DNA of 64,000 bases from Avibacterium volantium (GCF_900635775.1 NZ_LR134167.1:715001-779000); one strand, 5' to 3'; positions 39,920 through 51,277 are shown, counted from the stretch's first letter. Translations and numbers: made by a program. Notes: generated by a model not told the origin, from the sequence alone.

Positions 39920-40717
39920 TTATAGACCTTCAAGTTCATCATCGGCAAGTTCTTTTTTCGCACTTGCAGCAGGCAAGGTTGCCTGATTAAAACGTGGGTT
40001 TAATTGAATATAAATTAATGCTAAACAAGCCCCTAATAAACCTAAGCCAACAAGGTTATAGTTAGAGAATGAAGCAATCACGAAGCCCACAAAAAAGAAC
40101 GGCATTAATGCGCCAGCACGCATCATATTAATCACCATTGCATAACCCACAACCACGATGAAGCCCCCTGCAATTTGCAAGCCACGAGTTACCACGTCAG
40201 GAATCGCATTTAAAGCTGTGGTTACGGTATCTGTGCCTGCCACTAATGCCACGAAGAAAGTTGGAATAGCTACCCTTAATGCTTGTAAGGCTAAGCCTGA
40301 AAAATGGCACAATTCAATACCTCTGAAATTCGCCTGTTTAGCAAAATCATCGGCTTTATGTTGTAAGAAAATCGTGAGGGTTCGCACAAAAATGGTTAGC
40401 ACCTGCCCTGCGGCTGCCACAGGAATGGCGATAGCGATCGCCGTGCCTTTATCTTGCCCGCCCTTGATCACCAAAATAGCTGCGATCACCGAGGCTAAGG
40501 CTGCATCAGGCGCCATTGCTGCCCCAACGTTCATCCAGCCAAGCGCAAGCATTTCAAGCGTACCGCCAATAATAATGCCAGAAGTAATATCACCTAGCAC
40601 TAAACCAATTAGCGTACAAGCCACTAGTGGACGGTGAGTTTGTCTTTCATCTAACACGCTTCCCATACCGCAAATTGCGGCAACAAGGGTAACGAGGATA
40701 ATTTCCATAGTCGTCAT
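39920..40717 (-). CDS. manY: PTS mannose-type IIC membrane component
   Basis: A 265-residue sugar channel subunit with about seven helices and the family segments GMGSVLDERQTHRPLV, IIGGTLEMLALGWMNVGAAMAPDAALASV and a charged C-terminal tail. Middle gene of manXYZ. Confidence 0.95.
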   Translation of the reverse strand: MTTMEIILVTLVAAICGMGSVLDERQTHRPLVACTLIGLVLGDITSGIIIGGTLEMLALGWMNVGAAMAPDAALASVIAAILVIKGGQDKGTAIAIAIPVAAAGQVLTIFVRTLTIFLQHKADDFAKQANFRGIELCHFSGLALQALRVAIPTFFVALVAGTDTVTTALNAIPDVVTRGLQIAGGFIVVVGYAMVINMMRAGALMPFFFVGFVIASFSNYNLVGLGLLGACLALIYIQLNPRFNQATLPAASAKKELADDELEGL

Positions 40718-40733
40718 AAATAAGTCCTCTTAA

Positions 40734-41708
40734 TTAGAATTTTAATGCGTCAAGTTTTTGTTTGGTTAATGGTTCTTTCGGGCTGCTTGCCACTTGTTGT
40801 AAGCTCAAATCAACCCCTAAGTCTAATAATTTGCGGAAGGCTTCCACATCTTGTTGATTAACCGTAACCGCTTGTGAAAGCTGTTGATTGCCTTCTTTAT
40901 AAGTCATACCGCCCACATTTACTTTATCCACTTTCACGCCCCCTTCAATTAGGCGAACAATATCTGTTGGATTGGTTACCAGCCACAGAATATTCTTCCC
41001 TGCGTATTTCGGATTGTGGTAAACCTTAATGGCTTTTTCTACGGGGATCACATAGGATTTCAAATGTTCTGGCGCAACTTGCAAAAGCAAATCACGGCGA
41101 ATGGGATCTTCAGACACTTCATCACTCACCGCAAAAATCGCTTCGCACTTCACCGCTTTTGCCCAAGAAGTCGCAACCTGACCGTGGATTAAACGGCTAT
41201 CAATACGTAATAAGGAAATATTCATATTGCCAGTAAGTGCGGTGCTTTTTTCTGAAGTTTTTGGCGTTTCTGAAGTGGCAACTTGAGCAGGCGCTGCCTG
41301 TTTTGTTGTGGTTTTCTCAGGCTGGAACGAACGCACTGCCGCCACCCCTACTTCTTTTGCCGTACTCACTAATTCCGCGAGAGAAGCGCCGTCTTTCGCA
41401 TCCAGCACTTCAAGCAGCATTGGCAAATTCACGCCAGTTACAATATCCGTATTTTCTCCACGCATTGTGGCAACACGGCTTGCCGCGTTATAAGGGCTAC
41501 CACCAAATAAATCCACCAAAAATAAAACGGGTTCATTTTCTGGTAATTGGGCAATAATCGCCTGATATTTCTCGACTAAATGCTCACCACCCTCACCTGG
41601 TAAAAAGGTTACAACGTGGGTATTTTCATCTTCGCCGTAAACCATTGCCGCTGAATTTACCAGTTCTTCTGAAAATTTACCGTGCGTTGCAACAATAATA
41701 TGGGTCAT
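40734..41708 (-). CDS. manX: PTS mannose-type IIAB component
   Basis: Phosphoryl-transfer subunit of 324 residues. The IIA domain (about 1-135) has the phosphorylated His in IIVATHGKFSEEL (about 9); a Lys/Thr/Pro-rich linker (about 135-165) leads to the IIB domain with the second phospho-His in RIDSRLIHGQVATSW (about 175). It imports and phosphorylates mannose, and often glucose, glucosamine or fructose. A CRP-like box lies about 120 bp upstream. Confidence 0.95.
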   Translation of the reverse strand: MTHIIVATHGKFSEELVNSAAMVYGEDENTHVVTFLPGEGGEHLVEKYQAIIAQLPENEPVLFLVDLFGGSPYNAASRVATMRGENTDIVTGVNLPMLLEVLDAKDGASLAELVSTAKEVGVAAVRSFQPEKTTTKQAAPAQVATSETPKTSEKSTALTGNMNISLLRIDSRLIHGQVATSWAKAVKCEAIFAVSDEVSEDPIRRDLLLQVAPEHLKSYVIPVEKAIKVYHNPKYAGKNILWLVTNPTDIVRLIEGGVKVDKVNVGGMTYKEGNQQLSQAVTVNQQDVEAFRKLLDLGVDLSLQQVASSPKEPLTKQKLDALKF

Positions 41709-41830
41709 ATAACCTCCAAACTTGTTTGAAAAAACGTTTCAGCAAAATAAGTAAAGCAATGCAACCGATTGCAAATACTCAGAAAGTGTAATCCTAATTT
41801 TTGGCAGATTAAACGTCTTTTTGTTGAAAA

Positions 41831-41846
41831 TATGATCTGTGTCACA
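41831..41846. promoter_or_regulatory. CRP-like site between manX and the HAD phosphatase gene
   Basis: TATGA-TCTGTG-TCACA, nine of ten positions of the CRP consensus, in the divergent intergenic region. It could serve manXYZ, the phosphatase gene or both. Confidence 0.55.
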
Positions 41847-41947
41847 AAAAGAAACGAAGAAAAGATCAGCTATTTACATAACCTTTACTTTTTACTGAGG
41901 GATTTTTAGAATGAAAACGCAATTTGGCTCGAAAAGGAGTAAAGACA

Positions 41948-42739
41948 ATGGCATACAAAATGGTTTTCTCAGATATGGACGGCACCTTGCTAAATAGCCA
42001 ACATCAAATTAGCCCTGCAACGGCACAAGCCATACAACGCATTATGCAGCAAGGCATTCCTTTTATTCCTGTTTCCGCGCGCCCCCCTTACGCTATTTTG
42101 CCTTATATGGAACAACTTCATAATGAAAATGAAATTGTCTGCTACAGCGGGGCATTAATTTTAGACAAAAATCTCACCGCACTTTATTCCATCACCTTAG
42201 AAAATACGCTTTTGCCTCAACTGGATCAGATCTTAGCCCAGTACCCTACGCTTTCAGTGAGCTATTATTCTCATCTTGATTGGTTTACCACAGATTTAGA
42301 CAGCCATTGGATTAAGCAAGAAAGCGGCATCACAGGGCTAAGAGCAAAAGAAAAACCGCAACATTTAAGCAATGTTCACAAAATTTTATTAATGGGAGAA
42401 GCAGCACTGATTGAGCAAATTGAACCTTTGCTCAAACAACAATTTCCACAGCTTTCTATCTACCGTTCTAAAAAAGAATATTTAGAAATAATGAACAAAG
42501 CGGCAACCAAAGCCAATGCCATTCAATTTATGGCACAGCGAGCAGCCGTAGATAAAGCAGACATCATTGCTTTTGGCGATAATTTTAATGATCTTGATAT
42601 GCTGCAATATGTGGGCCTAGGCATTGCAATGGGCAATTCACCAGAGGAAATTAAACGCATTGCCAAACAAGTCACTGCGAGCAATGATGAAAACGGCATT
42701 GCATTAAGTTTAAGGAACATTTTTTCGCTTTCCTGTTAA
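41948..42739 (+). CDS. Cof-type HAD-superfamily sugar phosphatase
   Basis: A 263-residue hydrolase of the Cof/YidA subfamily. It shows the nucleophile motif FSDMDGTLLNS (about 8-18), motif II VSARPP, a C2-type cap in the middle, the conserved Lys in NKAATKANAI and motif IV AFGDNFNDLDML (about 207-218). These enzymes dephosphorylate sugar phosphates. The divergent position to manXYZ suggests protection from sugar-phosphate build-up; that is inference. I chose the ATG at 41948 behind AAAAGGAG. Confidence 0.88.
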   Translation: MAYKMVFSDMDGTLLNSQHQISPATAQAIQRIMQQGIPFIPVSARPPYAILPYMEQLHNENEIVCYSGALILDKNLTALYSITLENTLLPQLDQILAQYPTLSVSYYSHLDWFTTDLDSHWIKQESGITGLRAKEKPQHLSNVHKILLMGEAALIEQIEPLLKQQFPQLSIYRSKKEYLEIMNKAATKANAIQFMAQRAAVDKADIIAFGDNFNDLDMLQYVGLGIAMGNSPEEIKRIAKQVTASNDENGIALSLRNIFSLSC

Positions 42740-42821
42740 GGCGGTAAAATGCTTTCCGCCTCGAAGCACAAAAAAATCTAATTCTAGCAATAAATTAATA
42801 TCTTAGATCCCTTTTTCGCAA

Positions 42822-42837
42822 TGTGATCTAGCTCAAT
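42822..42837. promoter_or_regulatory. CRP/FNR-like box upstream of aspA
   Basis: TGTGA-TCTAGC-TCAAT matches CRP at eight of ten positions; the overlapping GTGAT-CTAG-CTCAA (42823-42836) matches FNR at eight of ten. aspA answers to both regulators in E. coli. Confidence 0.5.
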
Positions 42838-42898
42838 TTTTTCGCCTAATGAAATGACTATAATGATTTCACGAACAACCGAGCATAAGGAAATTATT

Positions 42899-44326
42899 AT
42901 GAAAAATACTCGTATTGAAGTGGATTTATTAGGCAAACGCGAAGTGCCAAATGATGCCTATTGGGGCATTCACACGTTGCGTGCAATGGAAAATTTCAAC
43001 ATTTCAGATGATACCATTTCTGACGTGCCAGAATTTGTACGCGGAATGGTGATGGTGAAAAAAGCCACCGCGCTAGCCAATGGTGAGCTAGGGGCAATTC
43101 CGAAAAAAATTGCCAATGCCATTGTCAAAGCCTGTGATGAAGTGCTAGAAAATGGACGCTGTATGGATCAATTCCCAACCGATGTGTATCAAGGCGGTGC
43201 AGGCACTTCCGTGAATATGAACACCAATGAAGTGATTGCCAACCTTGCATTGGAATTGCTCGGGCATAAAAAAGGCGAATACGACATTATCGATCCAATG
43301 GATCACGTTAATGCCAGCCAATCCACCAATGATGCCTACCCAACGGGCTTCCGCATTGCGGTATATAACAGCATTATGCACTTGCTGAAAAATATCCGTT
43401 ATCTACAAAAAGGTTTTGAAGCTAAAGCCAAAGAGTTTGCCGATGTGCTAAAAATGGGACGCACCCAATTACAAGATGCCGTGCCAATGACCGTAGGGCA
43501 AGAATTTAAGGCTTTCTCCGTGTTATTGGAAGAAGAAGTGCGTAACCTAAAACGCACAGCAAAATTACTGCTTGAAGTCAATCTTGGCGCAACCGCCATT
43601 GGTACGGGGTTAAACACCCCTGAAGGATATGCGGAACTAGCGGTGAAATACCTTGCTGAAGTAAGCCAACTACCTTGCGTACCTTCTGAAAACTTAATCG
43701 AAGCCACTTCCGACTGCGGCGCTTATGTGATGGTTCACAGTGCCTTAAAACGCACTGCGGTGAAATTATCCAAAGTATGTAATGACTTACGTCTTTTATC
43801 TTCAGGCCCAAGAGCAGGTTTAAATGAAATCAACTTGCCAGAATTACAAGCAGGTTCGTCCATTATGCCAGCCAAAGTAAACCCTGTTGTGCCAGAAGTG
43901 GTGAATCAAGTGTGCTTTAAAGTGATCGGTAACGACACCACCGTGACTTTCGCCGCAGAAGCAGGGCAATTACAGCTCAACGTAATGGAACCGGTGATTG
44001 GTCAAGCAATGTTTGAATCCATTTCACTTCTTAGCAATGCGTGCGTGAACTTGCGTGATAAATGCATAAATGGCATTACCGTAAACCGTGAAGTGTGCCA
44101 AAACTATGTACTAAATTCTATTGGAATTGTAACTTACCTGAATCCGTTTATCGGACACCATAATGGTGATATTGTAGGTAAGATCTGCGCCGAGACAGGA
44201 AAAAGCGTGCGTGAAGTTGTCCTTGAACGCCGCCTGCTCACGGAAGAGCAACTTGATGATATTCTTTCTTTAGAAAATCTGATGAATCCACGCTATAAAG
44301 CTACTCGCTTTACCGAAGAAGAATAA
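42899..44326 (+). CDS. aspA: Aspartate ammonia-lyase
   Basis: Reversibly deaminates aspartate to fumarate, feeding anaerobic fumarate respiration. The 475-residue protein belongs to the fumarase/aspartase family: [33 protein letters not shown], and the signature [15 protein letters not shown] (about 318-332) with the catalytic Ser. I chose the ATG at 42899, where homology begins. Confidence 0.96.
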   Translation: MKNTRIEVDLLGKREVPNDAYWGIHTLRAMENFNISDDTISDVPEFVRGMVMVKKATALANGELGAIPKKIANAIVKACDEVLENGRCMDQFPTDVYQGGAGTSVNMNTNEVIANLALELLGHKKGEYDIIDPMDHVNASQSTNDAYPTGFRIAVYNSIMHLLKNIRYLQKGFEAKAKEFADVLKMGRTQLQDAVPMTVGQEFKAFSVLLEEEVRNLKRTAKLLLEVNLGATAIGTGLNTPEGYAELAVKYLAEVSQLPCVPSENLIEATSDCGAYVMVHSALKRTAVKLSKVCNDLRLLSSGPRAGLNEINLPELQAGSSIMPAKVNPVVPEVVNQVCFKVIGNDTTVTFAAEAGQLQLNVMEPVIGQAMFESISLLSNACVNLRDKCINGITVNREVCQNYVLNSIGIVTYLNPFIGHHNGDIVGKICAETGKSVREVVLERRLLTEEQLDDILSLENLMNPRYKATRFTEEE

Positions 44327-44346
44327 TCACATTTAACAAAATAATT

Positions 44347-44391
44347 AAGTGCGGTGAAAAATTTCCAAATTTTCCACCGCACTTATTTTTT
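44347..44391 (+). terminator. Dual-uptake-signal terminator after aspA
   Basis: AAGTGCGGTG and CACCGCACTT form a stem extended by AAAATTT/AAATTTT and followed by a T-run. Confidence 0.85.
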
Positions 44392-44413
44392 AACCAATGA
44401 AAGAATGTATTCA

Positions 44414-44563
44414 CTAAAAATAACTAAACAGTGTCGCCCCCATTCCCAACAAAACAGCTAACGCCATAGCTAACACCGCAAATGTAAGCAGTTTTGCTAC
44501 CTGATTTGCTGTATCATTACTAATCTTACCAATCAATTTGATTTGAATATTGTGCTTAAACAA
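44414..44563 (-). CDS. Possible 49-residue single-helix membrane peptide
   Basis: A short frame with a polar, basic start (FKHNIQIKLIGKISNDTANQVAK) and one hydrophobic helix (LLTFAVLAMALAVLLGMGATLF). I favour a TTG start at 44563 because AAAGGAA lies eight bases upstream; the frame is open to 44608. No family is recognised. The rest of the gap to tRNA-Ser holds no gene that I can support. Confidence 0.35.
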   Translation of the reverse strand: MFKHNIQIKLIGKISNDTANQVAKLLTFAVLAMALAVLLGMGATLFSYF

Positions 44564-44818
44564 AATACTTTTCCTTTCTTTAGTTCCATTACCAACGTAC
44601 CAAGGCAAGTTTGATCACGCAAGCAATGCTGGCATTTTCCTAAAACAGCACAATGAATTCCACACTGCGATTAGGTGAGAACAATTTTCACAATGTCTTT
44701 CATCGCTGTATTTTAAAGTGGTTTAAAGATTTTTATTTAGGAAAAACGGGAGATAACAAAATGAAAAGAATTTCGTAATAACCCTAAACAGAAAATAACA
44801 AATAAAATTTTAGGCAAA

Positions 44819-44850
44819 GAAAAAGCCCTCTTTATTAAAGAGGGCTTTCT
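44819..44850 (-). terminator. Terminator after tRNA-Ser
   Basis: AAAGCCCTCTTTA pairs perfectly with TAAAGAGGGCTTT; the minus strand ends in a T-run, 12 bp past the tRNA. Confidence 0.85.
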
Positions 44851-44861
44851 CAAGAATTTTA

Positions 44862-44951
44862 TGGCGGAGGAAGTGAGATTCGAACTCACGGAGGGCGTAA
44901 ACCCTCGCCGGTTTTCAAGACCGGTGCCTTCAACCACTCGACCATTCCTCC
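44862..44951 (-). tRNA. tRNA-Ser(UGA), CCA encoded
   Basis: Reading the minus strand: acceptor GGAGGAA pairs with TTCCTCC, then discriminator G and encoded CCA. The anticodon stem CCGGT/ACCGG encloses CTTGAAA, with anticodon TGA. A long variable arm (CGAGGGTTTACGCCCTC) marks a class II tRNA, and the TTCGAAT T-loop is intact. Total 90 nt including CCA. Confidence 0.96.
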
Positions 44952-45058
44952 GTGATTTAAGCGAGGTGAATAATACGAATTTTGCTATACCAAGTCAAGC
45001 AAGAAAATAAAAAATTAATTTGATTGCTTTTTTTTACATCAACTTGATTAGGGCTTAA

Positions 45059-45097
45059 ACAAAAAACCGAGCATTAAGAATATTAATGCTCGGTTTT
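45059..45097 (-). terminator. Terminator of rne
   Basis: Perfect 15-bp stem AAAACCGAGCATTAA/TTAATGCTCGGTTTT with a five-base loop, and a T-run on the minus strand, 20 bp past the rne stop. Confidence 0.9.
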
Positions 45098-45116
45098 AAT
45101 TCAATCAGGAAAGCAA

Positions 45117-47957
45117 TTATTCTTCAGCTACCGCTTTGGTTGGCTCGGAATAAACGTGGCTAATCGCACTATGATGACCAGCTGAACCACGCCCATAGAA
45201 ATAGTAACGTGATTCTTTCCATTGTACGATTGGGTAAGCCGTATTTTCACTTTCAATCGCTTTCGCCAAAGTCATTTGCGCTTTGGTATGCTCCACGGCA
45301 GATACCGTACCTAAACGCCCTGTAAATTCATAAGTGCGGTCGGTTTTTTCCTCAATTTTGGCTGGCTGAGAAACCCCTTCCACTGCATTAGCCGCAGGCT
45401 CTGCACTCACTGAATTTAAACGCTGTAAAGAAGCCTGAACTTTCTTCTCTACCGATTCATTCGCAGGCTGGGTAATAAATCCCGCTAATGGTTTAGGTTC
45501 ATCAGCACTGTTTTGCACAATCAATTTCGTTGCCGGCGTTACCACTGCAGCTTCTGATTGATTATTTTGTTGCTCAAGCAATTCATCTACGGATAAAAAC
45601 GCATTGCCTTTATTATTGGTAAATACATTACTATCAATCCACACTTTACCACTGGCTAATTCTGGTGATGCCACGGCGGCAAATAATGGCATTGGTGATT
45701 TTTCTTCACCTTGCGATTGACGACGACGGCGAGGATTATTCACGCGTAAATGACGTGGTAAACGGCGACGATTATCACGACGTTTTTCACCGCTCTCTGT
45801 ATTTTCCTCAATTTCAAGCGCTGGCGTTACCACATTTTCTACTGCATTGACTTCAACAGAGTCTTTTTGAACAGGTAATGCTGCAAATTGGTGCGTTTCC
45901 ACCACTTCCGCTGTTTCTGTTGTTGCTGCAGCAGGTTCTTGCACTTCGGCAACACGCACCTTTTTGCGTAAATCACGGCGTTGGCGGCGTGGTTGCGCTT
46001 GCTCAACCACTTCTTCAATCACCTTAGTTTCAACAAGATGATTTTGCTGGTTTTCATCAGCTTGTGCTTTTTTTGCCTTACGGGACGAACGTGTTTCTTG
46101 TTCCACCACTTTCTCTTGACGCTTATCTTCCACATTACGCCCATTTTCATTACGATTACGGCGCGTGTTGCGGCGTTCTTGATTGCGGCGGCGGTTGTTT
46201 TTATTAGAACGATTTGGCGTTTTCTTTGTTTCTTTTTCTTCCACAAAGAGCGATTTAATTTTCGCTAAAATACGCGAAATTAATGAAGGTTTATTTTCCT
46301 TCTTCGCCACAGGCATTGGCGCTGGCGTTTCAATCGCTAAAGATACCGCTGCATTTTCTAGCACGCTTTCAGTAGTTACTGCCGCAGTTTCAATATTGCG
46401 CGTAACCAAAGATTCTTCTGCGGCGAAATTATCATCTTGATCTTGATGTAATTTGGCTAAGTTATAACTTAACTCGTGAACATCTTCCCCCTCACGCACA
46501 CGGAATACGCTGAAATGCGGTGTTTCCATTGCCTCATTTGGGGCAACCACAATATCTACGTTATGGCGTTTTTCAATGCTGCTAATGGCTTTACGTTTTT
46601 CATTAAGCAGGTAAGAAGCAATTTGGACCGGCACAATGGTGTGAACTTGTTTGGTGTTTTCTTTGATCGCTTCTTCTTCCAATAAACGTAAGATGGACAG
46701 CGAGAGGGATTCGTTATCACGAATTTTCCCTGTGCCTTGACAACGCGGGCAAACGTGATGGGAAGACTCCCCTAAAGACGGGCTTAAACGCTGGCGGCTC
46801 ATTTCTAATAAGCCAAAACGAGAAATGCGGCTAATTTGAATACGCGCACGATCTTGACGCACCGCATCACGCATACGATTTTCCACTTCACGTTGATGAC
46901 GAATTGGGGTCATATCAATGAAGTCGATAACAATTAAGCCACCTAAATCACGCAAGCGTAATTGACGAGCAATTTCATCAGCCGCTTCAAGGTTCGTGTT
47001 GAGCGCGGTTTCTTCAATGTCGCCACCACGAGTTGAGCGTGCCGAGTTAATATCAATGGCAGTAAGCGCTTCAGTCACATCAATCACAATCGAGCCACCA
47101 GACGGTAAACGCACTTCACGTTGGAAGGCGGATTCAATTTGCGATTCAATTTGATAATGGCTGAATAATGGCATTTCGCCTTGATAGAGTTTAACGCGAT
47201 TGATGAAATCAGGACGCACTAATTTAATGTGCGCTTTGGCTTTTTCATAAACCTTTTGATTATCAATCAAAATTTCGCCAATATCACGGCGTAAGTAATC
47301 ACGAATCGCGCGGACAATCACATCACTTTCTTGGTGAATTAAAAATGGCGCTGGACGGCTTTCAGAGGCTTGTTTAATAGCTTCCCAATGGTGTAACAGA
47401 ACTTTTAAATCCCACTGTAATTCTTCTGGGGATTTGCCCACGCCTGCAGTACGCACGATTAAACCTACACCCTCAGGCACATCAAGCGAGCTTAAGGCTT
47501 CTTTTAATTCTAAACGTTCTTCCCCTTCAATGCGGCGAGAAATTCCGCCAGCTCTTGGATTATTTGGCATAATCACCAAATAGCTACCTGCTAAGGAAAC
47601 GAAAGTGGTGAGCGCCGCCCCTTTGTTGCCACGTTCTTCTTTGTTTACTTGAACGATAACTTCTTGCCCTTCGTGCAAAATATCACGAATATTTGGGCGA
47701 CCTTGATACACATAATCCGCAGGGAAGTATTCACGAGCAATTTCTTTTAAAGGAAGGAAACCGTGGCGTTCCGCACCGTAATCAACAAATGCGGCTTCAA
47801 GGCTAGGTTCAACACGGGTGATACGGCCTTTATAAATATTGGCCTTTTTTTGTTCGTGGCCTGGACTTTCAATGTCCAAGTCGAACAAACGTTGCCCATC
47901 AACAAGGGCAACACGCAACTCTTCTTTTTGGGTTGCGTTGATTAACATTCTTTTCAT
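45117..47957 (-). CDS. rne: Ribonuclease E
   Basis: Endoribonuclease that starts mRNA decay and matures rRNA and tRNA. The 946-residue protein has the catalytic N-terminal half: S1 domain ([24 protein letters not shown], about 38-61), the DNase I-like segment with [22 protein letters not shown] (catalytic Asp about 303) and VIDFID (Asp about 346), and the zinc link CPRCQGTG (about 404-411). The C-terminal half is disordered and Arg/Glu-rich ([21 protein letters not shown]), typical of the degradosome scaffold and RNA-binding region. Divergent from rluC. Confidence 0.96.
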   Translation of the reverse strand: MKRMLINATQKEELRVALVDGQRLFDLDIESPGHEQKKANIYKGRITRVEPSLEAAFVDYGAERHGFLPLKEIAREYFPADYVYQGRPNIRDILHEGQEVIVQVNKEERGNKGAALTTFVSLAGSYLVIMPNNPRAGGISRRIEGEERLELKEALSSLDVPEGVGLIVRTAGVGKSPEELQWDLKVLLHHWEAIKQASESRPAPFLIHQESDVIVRAIRDYLRRDIGEILIDNQKVYEKAKAHIKLVRPDFINRVKLYQGEMPLFSHYQIESQIESAFQREVRLPSGGSIVIDVTEALTAIDINSARSTRGGDIEETALNTNLEAADEIARQLRLRDLGGLIVIDFIDMTPIRHQREVENRMRDAVRQDRARIQISRISRFGLLEMSRQRLSPSLGESSHHVCPRCQGTGKIRDNESLSLSILRLLEEEAIKENTKQVHTIVPVQIASYLLNEKRKAISSIEKRHNVDIVVAPNEAMETPHFSVFRVREGEDVHELSYNLAKLHQDQDDNFAAEESLVTRNIETAAVTTESVLENAAVSLAIETPAPMPVAKKENKPSLISRILAKIKSLFVEEKETKKTPNRSNKNNRRRNQERRNTRRNRNENGRNVEDKRQEKVVEQETRSSRKAKKAQADENQQNHLVETKVIEEVVEQAQPRRQRRDLRKKVRVAEVQEPAAATTETAEVVETHQFAALPVQKDSVEVNAVENVVTPALEIEENTESGEKRRDNRRRLPRHLRVNNPRRRRQSQGEEKSPMPLFAAVASPELASGKVWIDSNVFTNNKGNAFLSVDELLEQQNNQSEAAVVTPATKLIVQNSADEPKPLAGFITQPANESVEKKVQASLQRLNSVSAEPAANAVEGVSQPAKIEEKTDRTYEFTGRLGTVSAVEHTKAQMTLAKAIESENTAYPIVQWKESRYYFYGRGSAGHHSAISHVYSEPTKAVAEE

Positions 47958-48398
47958 TCGATTTTCTCTTATATTTTCATCTTAAATTTGTCATAAAAAA
48001 CCACCGCACTTTGGCTTCGCAATCGACCTCGTGTCTGTCGCAAAATGTCATTCTCTCGACTGTCAGTTGCTGGGTGCATTGATTGCGTTATCGAAGAACA
48101 ATTTTCGATACAAACAAAATGACTGAAATAATTATTTTGCAAGCGTGGGTGATTTTTATCACACTCATTGTCTAATTTTCATTCTGCCATCACAGTAACA
48201 AAATCAAATTAGACGAAATTTATTTTATAAAACAACGTCTTATGCCGTTTGCAGCGTTATTCTTTACACTTATTTCATTTTTCCCAGTAAGCTGGCAAAA
48301 ATTCGCTCTATTATCTAACGATAGGGATTTTTTAGCAAGGTAAATCCGTGCATTTGTGCTATAATCCGCCCAATTTTGCAAAGGATAAATTGAAACCA
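47958..48398. promoter_or_regulatory. rne-rluC intergenic region with long rne leader
   Basis: No gene is visible in this 441-bp gap. On the rne strand it could form a hairpin TATCGAA/TTCGATA, and it holds an uptake signal about 40 bp before rne. RNase E controls its own level through its long leader in E. coli, so a structured leader is expected; the exact elements are not identified. Confidence 0.4.
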
Positions 48399-49376
48399 AT
48401 GTCGAATAAAACTGATGAAAAAATTGTAAATCCTAGCGTAAAAATGTTGCAGATTAGCGAAGATGAAGCAGGCCAACGCATTGATAACTATTTGTTAAAT
48501 AAGCTCAAAGGCGTGCCGAAAAGTTTAATCTATCGCATTTTGCGCAAGGGTGAAGTGCGGGTAAATAAAGGACGAATTAAGCCAGAATATAAACTGCAAA
48601 GTGGTGATATTGTGCGCGTGCCGCCTGTACGCGTGAGTGAGAAAACGCAAGCGCCAGTATCGAAAAAGCTCAACAAAGTTGCACAATTAGAACAGCAAAT
48701 TATTTTTGAAGATGATGCGTTATTGGTACTCAATAAGCCTTCGGGCATTGCGGTACACGGTGGCAGCGGATTAGATTTTGGCGTAATTGAAGCCTTAAGA
48801 GCATTGCGTCCTGAAGCACGTTTTTTAGAATTAGTTCATCGTTTGGATCGGGATACTTCAGGCATTTTATTAGTGGCGAAAAAACGCTCGGCATTACGCC
48901 ATTTGCACGAGCAACTGCGTAATAAAACCGTACGCAAAGATTATCTCGCCTTAGTACGTGGGCAATGGCAATCTCACTGCAAAGCGATTAAAGCGCCCTT
49001 GCTGAAAAATGAATTAGCTGGCGGCGAACGGATTGTGCGCGTAAGCGAGCAAGGCAAACCGTCAGAAACCTTATTTAGCATTGAAGAACGCTATGACAAT
49101 GCCACCTTGGTAAAAGCCTCCCCTGTTACTGGGCGAACTCACCAAATTCGTGTGCATACACAATATGCTGGCCACCCCATCGCCTTAGACAGCAAATATG
49201 GCGATAAACAGTTTGATAGTCAAATGGCGGAATTAGGTTTAGATCGGTTGTTTTTGCACGCTTATGCCATTCGCCTTGAACACCCAAAAACGCAGGAAAC
49301 CTTAACGCTCACTGCGCCACTTGAAAGTAAGCTCAAAGAGATTTTAAAACGCTTACGCCAACAAAAATTTAGCTAA
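48399..49376 (+). CDS. rluC: 23S rRNA pseudouridine synthase RluC
   Basis: Converts U955, U2504 and U2580 (E. coli numbering) of 23S rRNA to pseudouridine. The 325-residue protein has an N-terminal S4 domain (GQRIDNYLLNKLKGVPKSLIYRILRKGEVRVN, about 22-53) and the catalytic core with HRLDRDTSGIL (catalytic Asp about 150) and GRTHQIRVH. I chose the ATG at 48399; AAGGA lies somewhat far upstream. Confidence 0.94.
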   Translation: MSNKTDEKIVNPSVKMLQISEDEAGQRIDNYLLNKLKGVPKSLIYRILRKGEVRVNKGRIKPEYKLQSGDIVRVPPVRVSEKTQAPVSKKLNKVAQLEQQIIFEDDALLVLNKPSGIAVHGGSGLDFGVIEALRALRPEARFLELVHRLDRDTSGILLVAKKRSALRHLHEQLRNKTVRKDYLALVRGQWQSHCKAIKAPLLKNELAGGERIVRVSEQGKPSETLFSIEERYDNATLVKASPVTGRTHQIRVHTQYAGHPIALDSKYGDKQFDSQMAELGLDRLFLHAYAIRLEHPKTQETLTLTAPLESKLKEILKRLRQQKFS

Positions 49377-49382
49377 AAAAAT

Positions 49383-49425
49383 AAGTGCGGTGGAAAAATT
49401 GAAAAAATTTCCACCGCACTTTATT
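49383..49425. terminator. Dual-uptake-signal bidirectional terminator, rluC / clpX
   Basis: AAGTGCGGTGGAAAAATT and its near-complement ending CCACCGCACTT form a long stem between the convergent rluC and clpX. Confidence 0.8.
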
Positions 49426-49450
49426 TTAAACGCGTTTAAGCCTTTTGCCC

Positions 49451-50683
49451 TTAAGATTTGTAGATCATTTTCGGTGGTTCGTTATCCACAACGGTATTTT
49501 CATCAATAATCACTTTTTCAAGATTTTCAATTGATGGTAAGTCATACATTGTGTCAAGCAGCAATCCCTCTACGATAGAACGCAAACCGCGCGCGCCTGT
49601 TTTACGCTCTAATGCTTTCTTCGCCATTGCCACTAAGGCTTCGCGCGTAAATTCAAGGGTAACATTTTCAAACCCAAACAAGGCTTGGTATTGCTTGGTG
49701 AGTGCGTTTTTCGGCTCGGTAAGAATTTGAATTAGGGCTTCTTCATCTAATTCTGCAAGCGGTGCAATCACAGGTAAACGTCCGATAAACTCTGGAATTA
49801 AGCCAAATTTCATTAAGTCGTCTGGCTCAACTTGAGTGAATAATTCGGTCAGTGTGGCTTTATCGTTCTGCCCTTTTACTTCCGCGCCAAAACCGATGCC
49901 GCTGCCAACGTGAACACGTTTTTCTACGATTTTTTCTAAGCCTGCAAACGCGCCACCACAAATAAACAAGATCTTAGACGTATCAAGGCGTAACATTTCT
50001 TGCTGTGGGTGTTTGCGTCCGCCTTGTGGTGGAATGGAAGAAATTGTGCCTTCAATTAATTTCAGCAAGGCTTGTTGCACGCCTTCCCCTGATACATCAC
50101 GGGTGATTGACGCATTCTCAGATTTACGCGTGATTTTATCAATCTCATCAATGTAAATAATGCCTTTCTCTGCTTTTTCGATGTCATAATCACAATTTTG
50201 CAATAATTTTTGCAGCACGTTTTCCACATCTTCCCCCACATAACCTGCTTCGGTTAGCGTGGTGGCATCTGCCATTGCGAAAGGCACATTTAAGGTTCTT
50301 GCTAAGGTTTCCGCGAGCAAGGTTTTTCCGCTTCCTGTTGGACCAATTAGCAAAATGTTGCTTTTACCTAATTCCACGTCATCTGATTTATACCCTACTT
50401 GCTGGCGTTTGTAGTGGTTATATACTGCTACCGCTAGCACTTTTTTGGCATAATCTTGCCCGATAACATAATCATCTAAATGGGCGCGAATTTCGTGTGG
50501 GGTTGGTAATTCTGTAGTTTGATTTGCTTCCGCTTGCTCTTGCTTTTCGGCATCAACCAGCAAATTATGGCAAAGCTCGATACATTCGTTACAAATCGCA
50601 CCGTCTTCACCTGCGATCAATTTTTGCACTTCACTGCGTTCCTTGCCGCACATTGAGCAATGGAGCTGTTGTTCTGTTGTCAT
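49451..50683 (-). CDS. clpX: ClpX ATPase, specificity subunit of ClpXP
   Basis: AAA+ unfoldase that recognises tagged proteins and feeds ClpP. The 410-residue protein has a C4 zinc-binding N-domain (CSMCGKER...CNECIELC, about 9-37), Walker [16 protein letters not shown] (about 115-129), Walker [11 protein letters not shown], and the ClpP-docking loop region around IGFGAEVKG. It lies 3 bp after clpP. Confidence 0.97.
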   Translation of the reverse strand: MTTEQQLHCSMCGKERSEVQKLIAGEDGAICNECIELCHNLLVDAEKQEQAEANQTTELPTPHEIRAHLDDYVIGQDYAKKVLAVAVYNHYKRQQVGYKSDDVELGKSNILLIGPTGSGKTLLAETLARTLNVPFAMADATTLTEAGYVGEDVENVLQKLLQNCDYDIEKAEKGIIYIDEIDKITRKSENASITRDVSGEGVQQALLKLIEGTISSIPPQGGRKHPQQEMLRLDTSKILFICGGAFAGLEKIVEKRVHVGSGIGFGAEVKGQNDKATLTELFTQVEPDDLMKFGLIPEFIGRLPVIAPLAELDEEALIQILTEPKNALTKQYQALFGFENVTLEFTREALVAMAKKALERKTGARGLRSIVEGLLLDTMYDLPSIENLEKVIIDENTVVDNEPPKMIYKS

Positions 50684-50686
50684 AAC

Positions 50687-51277
50687 TTATTCCGTTTCTC
50701 TTTTCACTAATACTTCATCAATTAAACCGTATAATTTCGCTTCTTCGGCGGTCATAAAATTATCACGGTCGGTGTCTTGTTCCACTTTTTCAAAAGGCTG
50801 TCCTGTGTGGAACGCTAATCTTTCATTTAAGGTGTGTTTAATTTTTAAGATTTCTTGTGCGTGGATTTGAATATCCGAAGCTTGTCCACGATAGCCACCT
50901 AACGGTTGGTGAATCATCACGCGTGCATTTGGCAATGCTGCACGTTTACCCGGTGCGCCGCCCGCTAACAAAAATGCGCCCATTGAGCAGGCTTGCCCAA
51001 TACATAGGGTACGCACATCAGGTTTGATGAATTGCATTGTGTCATAAATTGCCATTCCTGCCGTTACCACACCGCCCGGTGAATTAATATACAGGCTAAT
51101 ATCTTTATCTGGATTTTCTGATTCTAAAAACAGCAGTTGAGCCACGATTAAATTCGCCATATTGTCCTCAACTTGACCGCTTAGAAAAATAATACGCTCT
51201 TTTAATAAACGTGAATAAATATCGTAAGAACGTTCGCCACGCGCGGTTTGTTCAACCACCATAGGAATTAAAGCCAT
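50687..51277 (-). CDS. clpP: ClpP protease proteolytic subunit
   Basis: Serine peptidase that assembles as a tetradecameric chamber with ClpX or ClpA. The 196-residue protein shows the catalytic Ser in [13 protein letters not shown], His in VMIHQPLGG, and Asp in DTDRDNF. Two ATG codons lie close together (51289 and 51277), both with plausible ribosome sites; I prefer 51277 ([10 protein letters not shown]), which aligns with homologues. Confidence 0.95.
   Translation of the reverse strand: MALIPMVVEQTARGERSYDIYSRLLKERIIFLSGQVEDNMANLIVAQLLFLESENPDKDISLYINSPGGVVTAGMAIYDTMQFIKPDVRTLCIGQACSMGAFLLAGGAPGKRAALPNARVMIHQPLGGYRGQASDIQIHAQEILKIKHTLNERLAFHTGQPFEKVEQDTDRDNFMTAEEAKLYGLIDEVLVKRETE

Noticed and set aside
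45700..46400. Arginine-rich plus- and minus-strand frames inside the rne C-terminal region.
   Set aside because: They are shadows of the low-complexity Arg/Glu-rich scaffold part of RNase E.
51040..51090. Valine instead of serine in the NSPGG segment of ClpP.
   Set aside because: E. coli ClpP also has valine there, so it is a normal variant.
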